Positions 26,137 to 34,467 of a stretch of 49,472 bases of DNA are shown here, piece by piece. The notes beneath the pieces were generated by a model. The model saw nothing but the letters and a program-made list of their open reading frames with translations. It made no database searches and was not told the origin of the DNA. The translations under genes were made by a program, and so were the position numbers. Where the stretch lies: positions 1 through 49,472 of the forward strand of contig DPDG01000089.1 in the NCBI GenBank assembly GCA_003526375.1, written 5' to 3'. Source of the stretch: Lentisphaeria bacterium (GTDB lineage: Bacteria > Verrucomicrobiota > Lentisphaeria > Victivallales > UBA1829). Each line of letters opens with the position of its first letter. Within the stretch, counting starts at the first letter, position 1.

Positions 26137-27777
26137 ATGCCCGACGAAACTCTGAAAAAACAACTGTATCACAGACTGCGCACCCGTATCGCCTCGGGAG
26201 AATTTTCCAACGGGCGGCTTCCCTCGTTGCGGACTCTGGCAAAACAATACAATACCTCCCCCGGTTCCATTCGCGATGCCCTCCAGCTTCTTGAGCTGAA
26301 GCATCTGATCTCTGCAAAACACGGCAGAGGTTACTTTATTCTTCCTCCGAAGGAAAAGCCGCTTTCCCAGCTTCTCATCCTCGGTGAAACGAAATACAGA
26401 AATCCGTTCTTCTCCGAGATTCACACACAGATCTGCATGCATCCCGACAATTCGCTCATGCTTGAGCCGGCGCCGCACTGGAATGAAATGAGCAAAGCCC
26501 AGCAGTTGACCAAACTGAACCGTTATGCGGAGCTCCCGGTCCAGGCAATTTTCTTCCCCGGAAATATGCTCGGCAAATTCACTCCCGACGACATCAGGGC
26601 ACTGCACGCACACACCCGCATGTATTATTACCTGCGGCCTGCGCCTTCCCTGCTGCAGGCGGGAATTCCCGGAGCCACCTATGACGAATATCTGATCGGT
26701 TATAAAGGAATACGTCACCTGCTGGACGTCGGCTGCCGCACTCTGCTGGCCTGCATTCCGCCGGAAGCAGAAGAAAGAGCGGAAGGCGCCGCTGCCGCGT
26801 TGGAAGAATCCCTCATTTCCGCGCGGCTTCTGTTTCATGATGACTCCACGCTGGAAAATTCTGCACAGAGCGATCTCCTCCGGGCGCATGAAATCGACGG
26901 GATTTTCTTCGCCTCCGATGACCATGCGCTCCGTGAGCTCCCACTATTGCAGAGTTACGGATACCGCATACCGGAAGACCTTGCCGTTCTCGGCTGTTTC
27001 GATACCGTGACAAGAGGCAAGCCGGAAAGCACGCTGAGCTCGCTGGATATCCGCCCGGAACTGATCATCAATAAGATATGGGGAATGTATCAGGAGAAAA
27101 TCCACGAAGCGCAGATCACGGTTCCGCCGGTCCTGTCGCCCCGCGCTTCGACACTCCGTTTTCATGCGTCAAAGCACCGTCCCCAGCCGGAAGTCATCCG
27201 TTTAAGCAGCCGCGGGATCAGTCTTCATCAGACACTTGATTTCTTCCTGCCGAAACTTCTGGAACTGGCACCGGATGCCGCAGTCGTCCTTCTGGGGATC
27301 AGCGACATGGTTCATCCGGCTCATCTGAAAGAGGTCAGCCAGTATGAAAAGGATTTGAACACGCTTCTTGAAAAGTTATCTTCCATCCGCTGCAAGCCGG
27401 TGATCTGCGATCTCTATCTCTGCGACGAATCCAAACTTTTTGAACGGCATGACCGGAATGCCTATTACGGGCTCCGGAATCCCAATGAACGCATCCGCGC
27501 CGCCAACAAAATCATTCATGAGACAGTCAGAAAATACGGAGCGGTCTGTTACCATCTTTCTGCGCAGGTGCAAAAGCATGGAGGACTGAATCCCGACGGA
27601 GAACATCTTGAGGAATCCGCCCAGAAGATACTGGCGGAGTCTCTGGCGGAACTGCTCCGTCCCCTTGCCCCGCGGCGTATTGTCTGCCTTGGAGACAGCA
27701 ACACCTTCGGATGTTACGGGAACCGTTCCTATGTCGATTTTTTAAGGGTAAACTTATTAACAGAAGGAGAAAACTGA
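26137..27777 (+). CDS. GntR-type regulator with LacI-like sensor and permuted SGNH domain
   Basis: A 546-residue fusion. Residues 1-70 form a GntR winged helix (RLPSLRTLAKQYNTSPGSIRDAL), and 75-340 resemble a LacI/periplasmic-binding sugar sensor ending in the family-like SPRASTLRF. The remaining 200 residues look like an SGNH/GDSL hydrolase with blocks in an unusual order. A block-II-like SSRGIS (357-362) comes first, then block-III-like LLGISD (385-390, Asn replaced by Ser), then block-V-like NPDGEH (485-490, with Asp487 and His490). The nucleophile motif LGDSNTFG (518-525, Ser521) comes last, near the C-terminus. Normally GDS comes first. The gene starts an operon with two pilin-like genes, a glycosidase-like gene and an FAD oxidoreductase, and carries its own operators, so autoregulation by a sugar is likely. 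It may be a sensor that also binds or cleaves an acylated sugar. Confidence 0.82.
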   Translation: MPDETLKKQLYHRLRTRIASGEFSNGRLPSLRTLAKQYNTSPGSIRDALQLLELKHLISAKHGRGYFILPPKEKPLSQLLILGETKYRNPFFSEIHTQICMHPDNSLMLEPAPHWNEMSKAQQLTKLNRYAELPVQAIFFPGNMLGKFTPDDIRALHAHTRMYYYLRPAPSLLQAGIPGATYDEYLIGYKGIRHLLDVGCRTLLACIPPEAEERAEGAAAALEESLISARLLFHDDSTLENSAQSDLLRAHEIDGIFFASDDHALRELPLLQSYGYRIPEDLAVLGCFDTVTRGKPESTLSSLDIRPELIINKIWGMYQEKIHEAQITVPPVLSPRASTLRFHASKHRPQPEVIRLSSRGISLHQTLDFFLPKLLELAPDAAVVLLGISDMVHPAHLKEVSQYEKDLNTLLEKLSSIRCKPVICDLYLCDESKLFERHDRNAYYGLRNPNERIRAANKIIHETVRKYGAVCYHLSAQVQKHGGLNPDGEHLEESAQKILAESLAELLRPLAPRRIVCLGDSNTFGCYGNRSYVDFLRVNLLTEGEN

Positions 27778-27778
27778 A

Positions 27779-28552
27779 ATGCAAAGAAGGAGTTTCACCC
27801 TGATAGAGCTGCTCATCGTGATTGCGATCATCGCCATTCTGGCGGGAATGCTTCTGCCCGCGCTGGACAAGGCGCGGGAAAAAGCACGCAGAATCGGCTG
27901 CCTCAGCAACTTGAAACAGCTTGGGGTCGCAGTCAATTCCTATGCGAACGACAACAAGGAATACGGTCCATTCATACAATATACCAAAGGGGAAGCCTGG
28001 ACCGGCTTTTACAACGTATGGACTCAGAATTTCTATCTTTCCTATGAAGGCAACGGCTATATCGGACCTGCCGGCCATGCCATGATCGAAACAAAATACA
28101 TGACGCCGAAATCTCTGGAATGCCCCAGCATCAGATCCCGGAAAGACCAGATCAACAATATGACATACAACACTGCGAACTACCGGAAAACCGTTTCAGG
28201 CTCCATCTACTGGATACACAGCAGTTATATGATCCGCATGACCACGCTTCACGATTTTATGGAAACCGGGCCGCAGGCGGTCAGCGCATGGGGTTATAAA
28301 CTGCGGAATCCCGGCGAAGCGGTCGGAGTCGACTTCATGCTGGTGCCCGGAAACTCCGCACATCGCGACGGTTCCAATGCCGTCATGGAGGACGGATCGG
28401 CGGAATATATCCCCGGAATTCCCAGAAAGATGCTGACTCTTTACAAGAACGGAAGTCCATGGACCTTCCCCTACCTGATGATGGGGGTCAGCAGAAGCTA
28501 CCCCGCCAACGATACGATTTTCAAAAATAACTGGAACAGCTATAGAAAATAA
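27779..28552 (+). CDS. Prepilin-like protein with H-x9-DG motif
   Basis: A 257-residue protein with a type IV prepilin-type N-terminus: short basic leader MQRRS, then FTLIELLIVIAIIAILAG, with Phe+1 and Glu+5 in place for cleavage and methylation by a prepilin peptidase. The globular part ends in HRDGSNAVMEDG, the H-x9-DG motif typical of the large pseudopilin-like families of Planctomycetota and Lentisphaerota. These are exported and membrane-anchored. Their role is unproven; many sit beside carbohydrate-active genes. It starts one base after the regulator's stop, behind AGAAGGAG, so it is co-transcribed with the regulator. Confidence 0.9.
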   Translation: MQRRSFTLIELLIVIAIIAILAGMLLPALDKAREKARRIGCLSNLKQLGVAVNSYANDNKEYGPFIQYTKGEAWTGFYNVWTQNFYLSYEGNGYIGPAGHAMIETKYMTPKSLECPSIRSRKDQINNMTYNTANYRKTVSGSIYWIHSSYMIRMTTLHDFMETGPQAVSAWGYKLRNPGEAVGVDFMLVPGNSAHRDGSNAVMEDGSAEYIPGIPRKMLTLYKNGSPWTFPYLMMGVSRSYPANDTIFKNNWNSYRK

Positions 28553-28564
28553 GGAGACCACAGC

Positions 28565-29275
28565 ATGAAAAAGAAGAAAAACTACACCTTTTCCGAGTGT
28601 ATACTGACAGCCGGAGCAGCCATCATGGTTCTCAGCATGGCGGCCCTTTCCGCAAAACAGATGACATCAGCACAGATTCAGGCAGCGGCATGCAGCTCAA
28701 GCCTCCGGACGATCGGACAGGCAATCGCTTCGTATGCAGCAGACTACAAAGATGATCTTCCGCATTCGGTCAACTACTCCTATCCGTGGGCAAAACGTTA
28801 TCCGGACAGCCGGAACATCGGAGTCCTGGCGCAGGAATGGCTGGTCAATCTGGAATATGTCCCGTTGAAGACCATGCGGGACGGATGCCCGGCTTATCCG
28901 GCGAAACAGCCGAAATACATGAAAATCTGCGGCTACGCCTACAATGCCTATCTGGGACGCTACAAGAAAGACGGAAAGCCGGGAGACGGACCGAGCTGCT
29001 GGTATAAGAACTTTCCGGCGCAGAAGCTCAGCCGCATACAGGACCCCGACATCAAATTCATCATGGCGGACACCGTCAATTACCTCTGGCTCGCCTACAT
29101 TGCCAAAGACGGAAAAAATGACTGGCGGCACGAATCGAAAACCAATTTCCTGCATTTCGACGGCAGTGTCGAAGGACTCTCCGAAAAGGATTTTTCATTC
29201 ACGCCGGGCAAGGAGTGCTCCTTCTCGCAGGAGGAAGTGGCGGCACGTCTCTACCCGCAGGGAGGAAGCCTGTAA
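28565..29275 (+). CDS. Second pilin-like protein, degenerate prepilin leader
   Basis: A 236-residue protein. Basic MKKKKN is followed by YTFSECILTAGAAIMVLSMAAL. Counting from Tyr as +1, Glu is at +5, as in true prepilins, but Gly-1 and Phe+1 are replaced by Asn and Tyr, and the helix is shorter. It ends with a recognisable H-x9-DG (HESKTNFLHFDG near residue 204). It is therefore a divergent partner of the preceding prepilin-like protein. Cleavage by the prepilin peptidase is uncertain and it may stay as a signal-anchored protein. It begins 12 bases after the previous gene and its TAA overlaps the ATG of the next one. Confidence 0.8.
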   Translation: MKKKKNYTFSECILTAGAAIMVLSMAALSAKQMTSAQIQAAACSSSLRTIGQAIASYAADYKDDLPHSVNYSYPWAKRYPDSRNIGVLAQEWLVNLEYVPLKTMRDGCPAYPAKQPKYMKICGYAYNAYLGRYKKDGKPGDGPSCWYKNFPAQKLSRIQDPDIKFIMADTVNYLWLAYIAKDGKNDWRHESKTNFLHFDGSVEGLSEKDFSFTPGKECSFSQEEVAARLYPQGGSL

Positions 29276-32238
29276 TGAAACCCCTGGTTCACATCGTCAC
29301 AACGGCATTTTTCCTTGCCATGAATCTCTGCGCCGCTCCCGCATTTTTCACGGTTCCCCAGCCGGAGAACGGCAAAGAACATGAACAGGCGTTGAAGGTC
29401 GGCCATTTCTTTGAAACGGCGGACGGGGCTCCGGCAAAGGAAGCGACGGAAGTAGCGCTCTATCACAGAAACGGCAAACTCCATTTCTCATTCCGCATCC
29501 ATGCGTTCGTGCTTGATCCCGCCAGCAATCAGCGCAGCTTCTTCAAAGCGGTACAGACCGGGCATGACTCCAATGTGTGGAGTGACGACTCCGTGGAAAT
29601 AAGAATCTCGCCTGCGGGGAAAGGCGCTCCCTATTATATCTGTTTCAATGCCAATGGAGCAATTCTGGATACCGCCTACGAGAACGGAACGTGGAATAAA
29701 TCCTGGTCTGCGCCCTTTCAGGTGAAAAACAATCTGGTGAACGGTGCATGGCTGGCGGAATGCACGCTGGACCTGAGTCAACTCGGTTATCCGGAACAGA
29801 AGCAATGGGATGTCAACATTCAGCGGTTCAACCAGGCGAAAAAAAGTCTCTCCGCATGGATGCCGCTGACAAACGGAGATCATACCAGCCCGGAGAATTT
29901 CATCCGTCTGAACCTTTCCGGGAAACCGGGTAAAATCCAGATGCCACCCTCCCTCGCAGAAATCAATGAACAGACCGGTGTTCCGTTCGAAGCTGCCGGA
30001 CTGAAAGAAGTCTCTTATGTCTCGGAACTCTTTTCCGGCGACCGGATCAGGGCGCGCCTGCGGGGAAAAGGGACAGCCCCGGCGTTCAATGTGCCGGTGC
30101 CGCGCGGGAAAGGGGAAAATCTCAATCTCCGCGTCTCCTTTTACGATGCAGAAAACAATCTTCTGCTCCGGACGATCCCCTACCCTTACCGACAGGAAGC
30201 GGAAGAAATCACCGCCGACATCACATCCGACAAACCGTTTTCACTCTATCTCAACGGACAACTGGTCCGGAGCAAGGTAAAACGGCTGAACGGCGATGCT
30301 TTTCCCCTGGTATTCGGCGCCAACCTGATTGCCCTGGAGCCGGAACGGGGAGCAAGAATCTCCGGCAGTCTCAAAGCGGCAGGCGAGCTCATCCCGCTTG
30401 ACGGAACATGGAAACTCGGAAACGGAGTCCCTCCGGCGGCGTTGAAGAATCAGTTTGACGATACCGTCTGGCGCAATGCAGTTGTCGAAAACAATGCGGT
30501 CCGGATACCGGAAGCCAGCGGAAGAATCGTTCTGCGCAAAACCCTGCTTTTCAAGGCTACGAAATTCCAGCCGTATCCGGCGGGCAGCTGGAAAGTGACG
30601 CAGAACGACGCTTATGCACTTTATTATGACGGCAGCGGCATCCCCGGACTTCCGCTGCCGCTTCTGCCGGACTGGAAACTCCGGATTGCCGTTCCCGATG
30701 AGCTGGAATTTCTGGGCGTCACCTATCCGCGTTACCAGCTTACGGCAGTCCAGCAGGGCGACCTGACAAAACTGCTTCCTTCCCCCGAACTGTACCGCTG
30801 CCGGCGTCTCGGCAACGGACAGTATGAAATCTGTGCGAACTTCTCATTTTCTTCCATGGGAACATCCAGCACATGGCTGCAACGTATTGCGGCGGCGGAC
30901 AAGGCGTTGCTGCTGGTTTTCCGCGCCACGGGAAAAGCCGGAACCTCGACAGGCATCCGTTTTCACGCGGAAGCGGCAGGCGGCGCCTATCGCGAGATAC
31001 CGCAGTTTCTGCCGACAGACATTCTCCCGCCCCTGAACGGAAAAGCGCCTGAAAAGCTGGCGATCATGCTGAAAGCAAGCGACGGCGGCATGGCGGACGC
31101 CGTTTGCGAAAGAAGTTACTTCGACACTCTGAAAGCAGCCGGAGTCAATGAAATCGTCGGTCCCTGCTACACTGATTACCTGAAAAAAAACGGGCTCAGG
31201 CATTTCAACTTCTTCAATCTGACTTCGGACAGGTATCAATACAGCCCCGCCAACAAAATCATTCCCTCCTTTTTTGCCGCGGTTCCCGATGCGCAAGGTT
31301 CATGGAACGGCAGAAAGACCGGAATCAACGCATACACAGTGGCACACGATCCCGCCGCGGCGCCCTATTTGGAACAGATCATCGAAGCCTACCGGGAATT
31401 CTATCCGAGTCTCTCCGGCATCTGGTGGGATTATGAGTTCAAACCCTTCCCGACGGGGATCATGCGCTATCCGGCGTTTTCAGAAAAGTCCATCCGGGAT
31501 TTTGCCCGGAGACATCAGATCAAAGAACCGTTGACAGATCTTCTGATCCGCAGAAAATACCATGATCAATGGATTGATTTCAGTTGCGAAGCGGTGGCAG
31601 GAATGTTCAAGTCAGTCGGGCTGGCAGCCTCGAAACAGGGACTTCCGCTTTACGTATACAGCGGATATCAGGGAGACCCGGTCTGCAAAACGGCATATAA
31701 TATCGACTGGGCACTTGCCGGACGGTATGTCGACAGAGCTTACTGTGGTTACGGACTGAACAGAGAGTCCATCGCAATGACCAGAAAATCTGTGAAAAGC
31801 GGCGTTCTGGTCGGCGGACTGCTGAAAATGGGGAAAAGCGTTCAGCGCGACACGGCGGCGGCAATCGTCCGCATGGCACTGGAGTGCGGCGGCGGTGTCC
31901 TGCTCTGGTATGAAAACCGTTTTGACGGAAGCACATTGTCTCAGATCGCCTCCGCATCGCGTGTCCTGGCGGACGCGGAGGATTTCATTCTTCATGGCAG
32001 GCGCTGCGATGAACGGATCAATGCCGCAGGGGATCAGAAAAAACATATCGCCGCATTTGAAAAAGACGGAAAATTCGGCATCATACTGCTGAATGAAACG
32101 TCGGAACCCATGACATTCCGGTTCAGCGTGAAAGATTTCAGCGGCGTCCTGCATACCGGAGATAAAATTCAGGTGCAGGGAAAAGAGCTGGAACTTAAAC
32201 TGCCGGCAGGAGAAGCAATCTTCTGCCGCGGAGAATAG
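29275..32238 (+). CDS. Large secreted glycosidase-like protein
   Basis: A 987-residue protein with a signal peptide (MKPLVHIV through NLCAA). The start at 29275 overlaps the previous stop (TAATG) behind GGAGG. Residues about 30-225 resemble a CBM9/DOMON-type carbohydrate-binding beta sandwich (WSDDSVEIRISP). About 375-430 has the LDGTWKLGNG...FDDTVW pattern of glycoside-hydrolase family 2-type sugar-binding domains. The last 400 residues look like a TIM barrel with a likely acidic active-site strand GIWWDYEF (Asp719, Glu721), then a small C-terminal beta domain. I cannot name the GH family. Context (sugar-sensing regulator, FAD oxidoreductase) supports extracellular or periplasmic attack on a complex glycan. 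Confidence 0.78.
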   Translation: MKPLVHIVTTAFFLAMNLCAAPAFFTVPQPENGKEHEQALKVGHFFETADGAPAKEATEVALYHRNGKLHFSFRIHAFVLDPASNQRSFFKAVQTGHDSNVWSDDSVEIRISPAGKGAPYYICFNANGAILDTAYENGTWNKSWSAPFQVKNNLVNGAWLAECTLDLSQLGYPEQKQWDVNIQRFNQAKKSLSAWMPLTNGDHTSPENFIRLNLSGKPGKIQMPPSLAEINEQTGVPFEAAGLKEVSYVSELFSGDRIRARLRGKGTAPAFNVPVPRGKGENLNLRVSFYDAENNLLLRTIPYPYRQEAEEITADITSDKPFSLYLNGQLVRSKVKRLNGDAFPLVFGANLIALEPERGARISGSLKAAGELIPLDGTWKLGNGVPPAALKNQFDDTVWRNAVVENNAVRIPEASGRIVLRKTLLFKATKFQPYPAGSWKVTQNDAYALYYDGSGIPGLPLPLLPDWKLRIAVPDELEFLGVTYPRYQLTAVQQGDLTKLLPSPELYRCRRLGNGQYEICANFSFSSMGTSSTWLQRIAAADKALLLVFRATGKAGTSTGIRFHAEAAGGAYREIPQFLPTDILPPLNGKAPEKLAIMLKASDGGMADAVCERSYFDTLKAAGVNEIVGPCYTDYLKKNGLRHFNFFNLTSDRYQYSPANKIIPSFFAAVPDAQGSWNGRKTGINAYTVAHDPAAAPYLEQIIEAYREFYPSLSGIWWDYEFKPFPTGIMRYPAFSEKSIRDFARRHQIKEPLTDLLIRRKYHDQWIDFSCEAVAGMFKSVGLAASKQGLPLYVYSGYQGDPVCKTAYNIDWALAGRYVDRAYCGYGLNRESIAMTRKSVKSGVLVGGLLKMGKSVQRDTAAAIVRMALECGGGVLLWYENRFDGSTLSQIASASRVLADAEDFILHGRRCDERINAAGDQKKHIAAFEKDGKFGIILLNETSEPMTFRFSVKDFSGVLHTGDKIQVQGKELELKLPAGEAIFCRGE

Positions 32239-32249
32239 AAAGAAAAATC

Positions 32250-33794
32250 ATGAAGGATTATGAAGTTGATGTTCTGATCGTCGGAGGCGGAACCGGCGGA
32301 ACGGCGGCGGCAGTCAGCAGCCGCGCAATGGGACAGAGGGTATTGGTCGTCGAAGAATTCGGCGCGGTCGGCGGACAGCTTACAACACAGGCGGTCCCGC
32401 CGGATGAACACCCGTGGATCGAATCCACCGGCTGCACCGCGTCTTACCGCGATTTCCGGAACCGGGTTCGCAATTATTACCGCAAAAACCGGAAACTGAC
32501 GCCGGAGGCTCTCGCGGCGGAAAAGCTGAACCCCGGAGGCGGAAGCGTGTCGAAGCTCTGCATGGAACCGGAAATCGGTGTCGCGGTATTAAATGAAATG
32601 CTGGCGGGAATTCCCGTCATCTGCCATGCCATACCCGTCTCATGCGAAGTGGAACAGGACCGAATCACATCAGTCACGTTCCGCGGCAGACTTGACGGAG
32701 AACAGTTCACAGTGAAAGCGGCATACGTGATTGACGCATCGGAGTGCGGTTCGCTCCTGCCTCTCGCCAATGCGGAATATGTGACAGGCGCAGAATCGCA
32801 GAAAGAGACCGGCGAACCGCATGCGCTTGAAGGCGCGCCGGAACCGGACAACGTCCAGGCGTTCACATGGTGCATGGTTATGGGCTGGGACCGCACACAC
32901 GGCAATCATGTGATTGATCGTCCGCAGAACTATGATTACTGGCGCAGTTACATCCCGCCCCTGACTCCTCCGTGGGCAGGCAGGCTTGTTGACTGGCACT
33001 ACTGCCAGCCGACGACTCTGCGCCCCCTGCGGGCAGGATTCACCGGAGACAAGGCGGATTACGACTTCTGGCGTTACCGCAGGATACGCTGTCATGAAAC
33101 GCTCGGCAGAGACGTTGACGAAGCATCGGTCATGAACTGGCCGCAGAACGATTACCTCGGCGGCTCCATTCTGGACAAGTCTCCGGAAGAAATCGAAAAA
33201 CACCTGCGGGGAGCACAGGAGCTCACGCTCGCCATGTTCTACTGGCTCCAGACGGAAGCGCCGCGCGGGGACGGCGGCACTGGTTATCCGTGGCTCTATC
33301 CCATGCCGGAGCTCAGCGGGAACCGCATGGGGCTGGCGCAGGCGCCCTATATCCGCGAATCGCGGCGGATCAGGGCAATGTTTACCGTCACGGAAAACCA
33401 CATCGGGGAAACCTGCCGTCCCGACGGCAGGGCGGAGAAATTTGCGGACAGCGTCGGCATCGGGTTCTACCGGATCGACCTGCACCCGTCCGCCAACGGC
33501 AGCAATTATATCGACATCGGCTCCTGCCGTTTCCAGATCCCTTTGCGCGCATTGATTCCGGTAAGAATCAGAAATCTGATTGCCGGTGCGAAAAACATCG
33601 GGACGACCCATATCACAAACGGCTGCTACCGCCTGCACCCCGTCGAATGGAACATCGGGGAAGCCGCCGGACTTCTCGCCGGTTATTGCAATGCGGAACA
33701 GTGCGAAGTTCAACAGGTTGGAGGCTCCGAAGAAAAAATTGCGGAAATCCAGCGCCTGGCTGCAAAACGCTTCATTCCGCTGAAATGGGAATGA
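32250..33794 (+). CDS. FAD-dependent oxidoreductase (FAD_oxidored type)
   Basis: A 514-residue flavoprotein. The Rossmann site DVLIVGGGTGGTAAA has its glycine motif at 12-17 and the ribose-binding Glu at 35 (VVEEFGAVGGQ). A C-terminal FAD-contacting block reads HITNGCYRLHPVEWNIGEAAG. It belongs to the PF12831-type family, as do the two FAD genes at 15168-17755, but it is full length and standard. No signal peptide is seen, so it should act in the cytoplasm on the product released by the upstream glycosidase-like protein. It lies 11 bases after that gene and is the last gene of the operon. The substrate is unknown. Confidence 0.85.
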   Translation: MKDYEVDVLIVGGGTGGTAAAVSSRAMGQRVLVVEEFGAVGGQLTTQAVPPDEHPWIESTGCTASYRDFRNRVRNYYRKNRKLTPEALAAEKLNPGGGSVSKLCMEPEIGVAVLNEMLAGIPVICHAIPVSCEVEQDRITSVTFRGRLDGEQFTVKAAYVIDASECGSLLPLANAEYVTGAESQKETGEPHALEGAPEPDNVQAFTWCMVMGWDRTHGNHVIDRPQNYDYWRSYIPPLTPPWAGRLVDWHYCQPTTLRPLRAGFTGDKADYDFWRYRRIRCHETLGRDVDEASVMNWPQNDYLGGSILDKSPEEIEKHLRGAQELTLAMFYWLQTEAPRGDGGTGYPWLYPMPELSGNRMGLAQAPYIRESRRIRAMFTVTENHIGETCRPDGRAEKFADSVGIGFYRIDLHPSANGSNYIDIGSCRFQIPLRALIPVRIRNLIAGAKNIGTTHITNGCYRLHPVEWNIGEAAGLLAGYCNAEQCEVQQVGGSEEKIAEIQRLAAKRFIPLKWE

Positions 33795-33797
33795 AGC

Positions 33798-33828
33798 ACA
33801 GAGTCCGGCGGGGCAATGCCGCCCCTGT
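33798..33828. terminator. Possible hairpin between convergent genes
   Basis: GGCGG and CCGCC (33807-33823) lie inside ACAG/CTGT (33798-33828), between the convergent FAD oxidoreductase and metW genes. There is no real T tract, so it is only a candidate. Confidence 0.35.
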
Positions 33829-33835
33829 TCCGTCT

Positions 33836-34465
33836 TTACTTCGACACGACGAAAATGCAGTTGGAGGCAAAGAGATTCGGCCAGACAGGGGCAAGAAAAC
33901 GCAGGGAATCCCCCGGCTGGGCAAGCGGGATTTCCTTCACGATCCTGATCTTTTTGTCCGCGCAGAGTTGCCGGAAATCGCTCAGGGTGCCGGGATGAAT
34001 ATTCGCCGTTTCGTACCATTTGACCGGCAGGCTGCGCGTCACGGGCATATTTCCGCCCATCATCTGAAGCCGCGCATCGAAGTGTGCAAAATTCATCAGA
34101 CTGATGATCCCCTTGTTGCCGATGCGGAGCATCTCCGCAAGCAGAAGATCGGGGTGCATGACAGCCTGAAGCGTACGGCTCAGAATCACATAATCATAAC
34201 TGTTGTCCATGAACTCCGGCAGAGCGCCGTCCAGATTCGACTGGATCACGGGGACGCCGCGGCGGACACACTCAATGATCTTTCCCTGATCCAGCTCCAC
34301 TCCCATGATCTTTGCATCCTTGAGCATTTTCAATGCCTTGAGGAGACGCCCGGAGCCGCATCCGAGGTCAAGAATCTTCGCTCCGTGGGGAATCATATCC
34401 GCAATCGCGGCAAGATCCGAACGCGAAATCAGACGGTGATTATTCACTTTGATTGTATTTCTCAT
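33836..34465 (-). CDS. metW: Methionine biosynthesis protein MetW
   Basis: A 209-residue SAM-methyltransferase-fold protein with motif I ILDLGCGSGRLL at 31-42, the MetW-typical VRRGVPVIQSNLDGALPEF, and DYVILSRTLQAVMHPD. MetW works with MetX in O-acetyl or O-succinyl homoserine synthesis and is nearly always encoded next to it. Here only two bases separate it from metX, so the two are translationally coupled. It may regulate or form a complex with MetX; a methyl acceptor is not established. Confidence 0.93.
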   Translation of the reverse strand: MRNTIKVNNHRLISRSDLAAIADMIPHGAKILDLGCGSGRLLKALKMLKDAKIMGVELDQGKIIECVRRGVPVIQSNLDGALPEFMDNSYDYVILSRTLQAVMHPDLLLAEMLRIGNKGIISLMNFAHFDARLQMMGGNMPVTRSLPVKWYETANIHPGTLSDFRQLCADKKIRIVKEIPLAQPGDSLRFLAPVWPNLFASNCIFVVSK

Positions 34466-34467
34466 CG

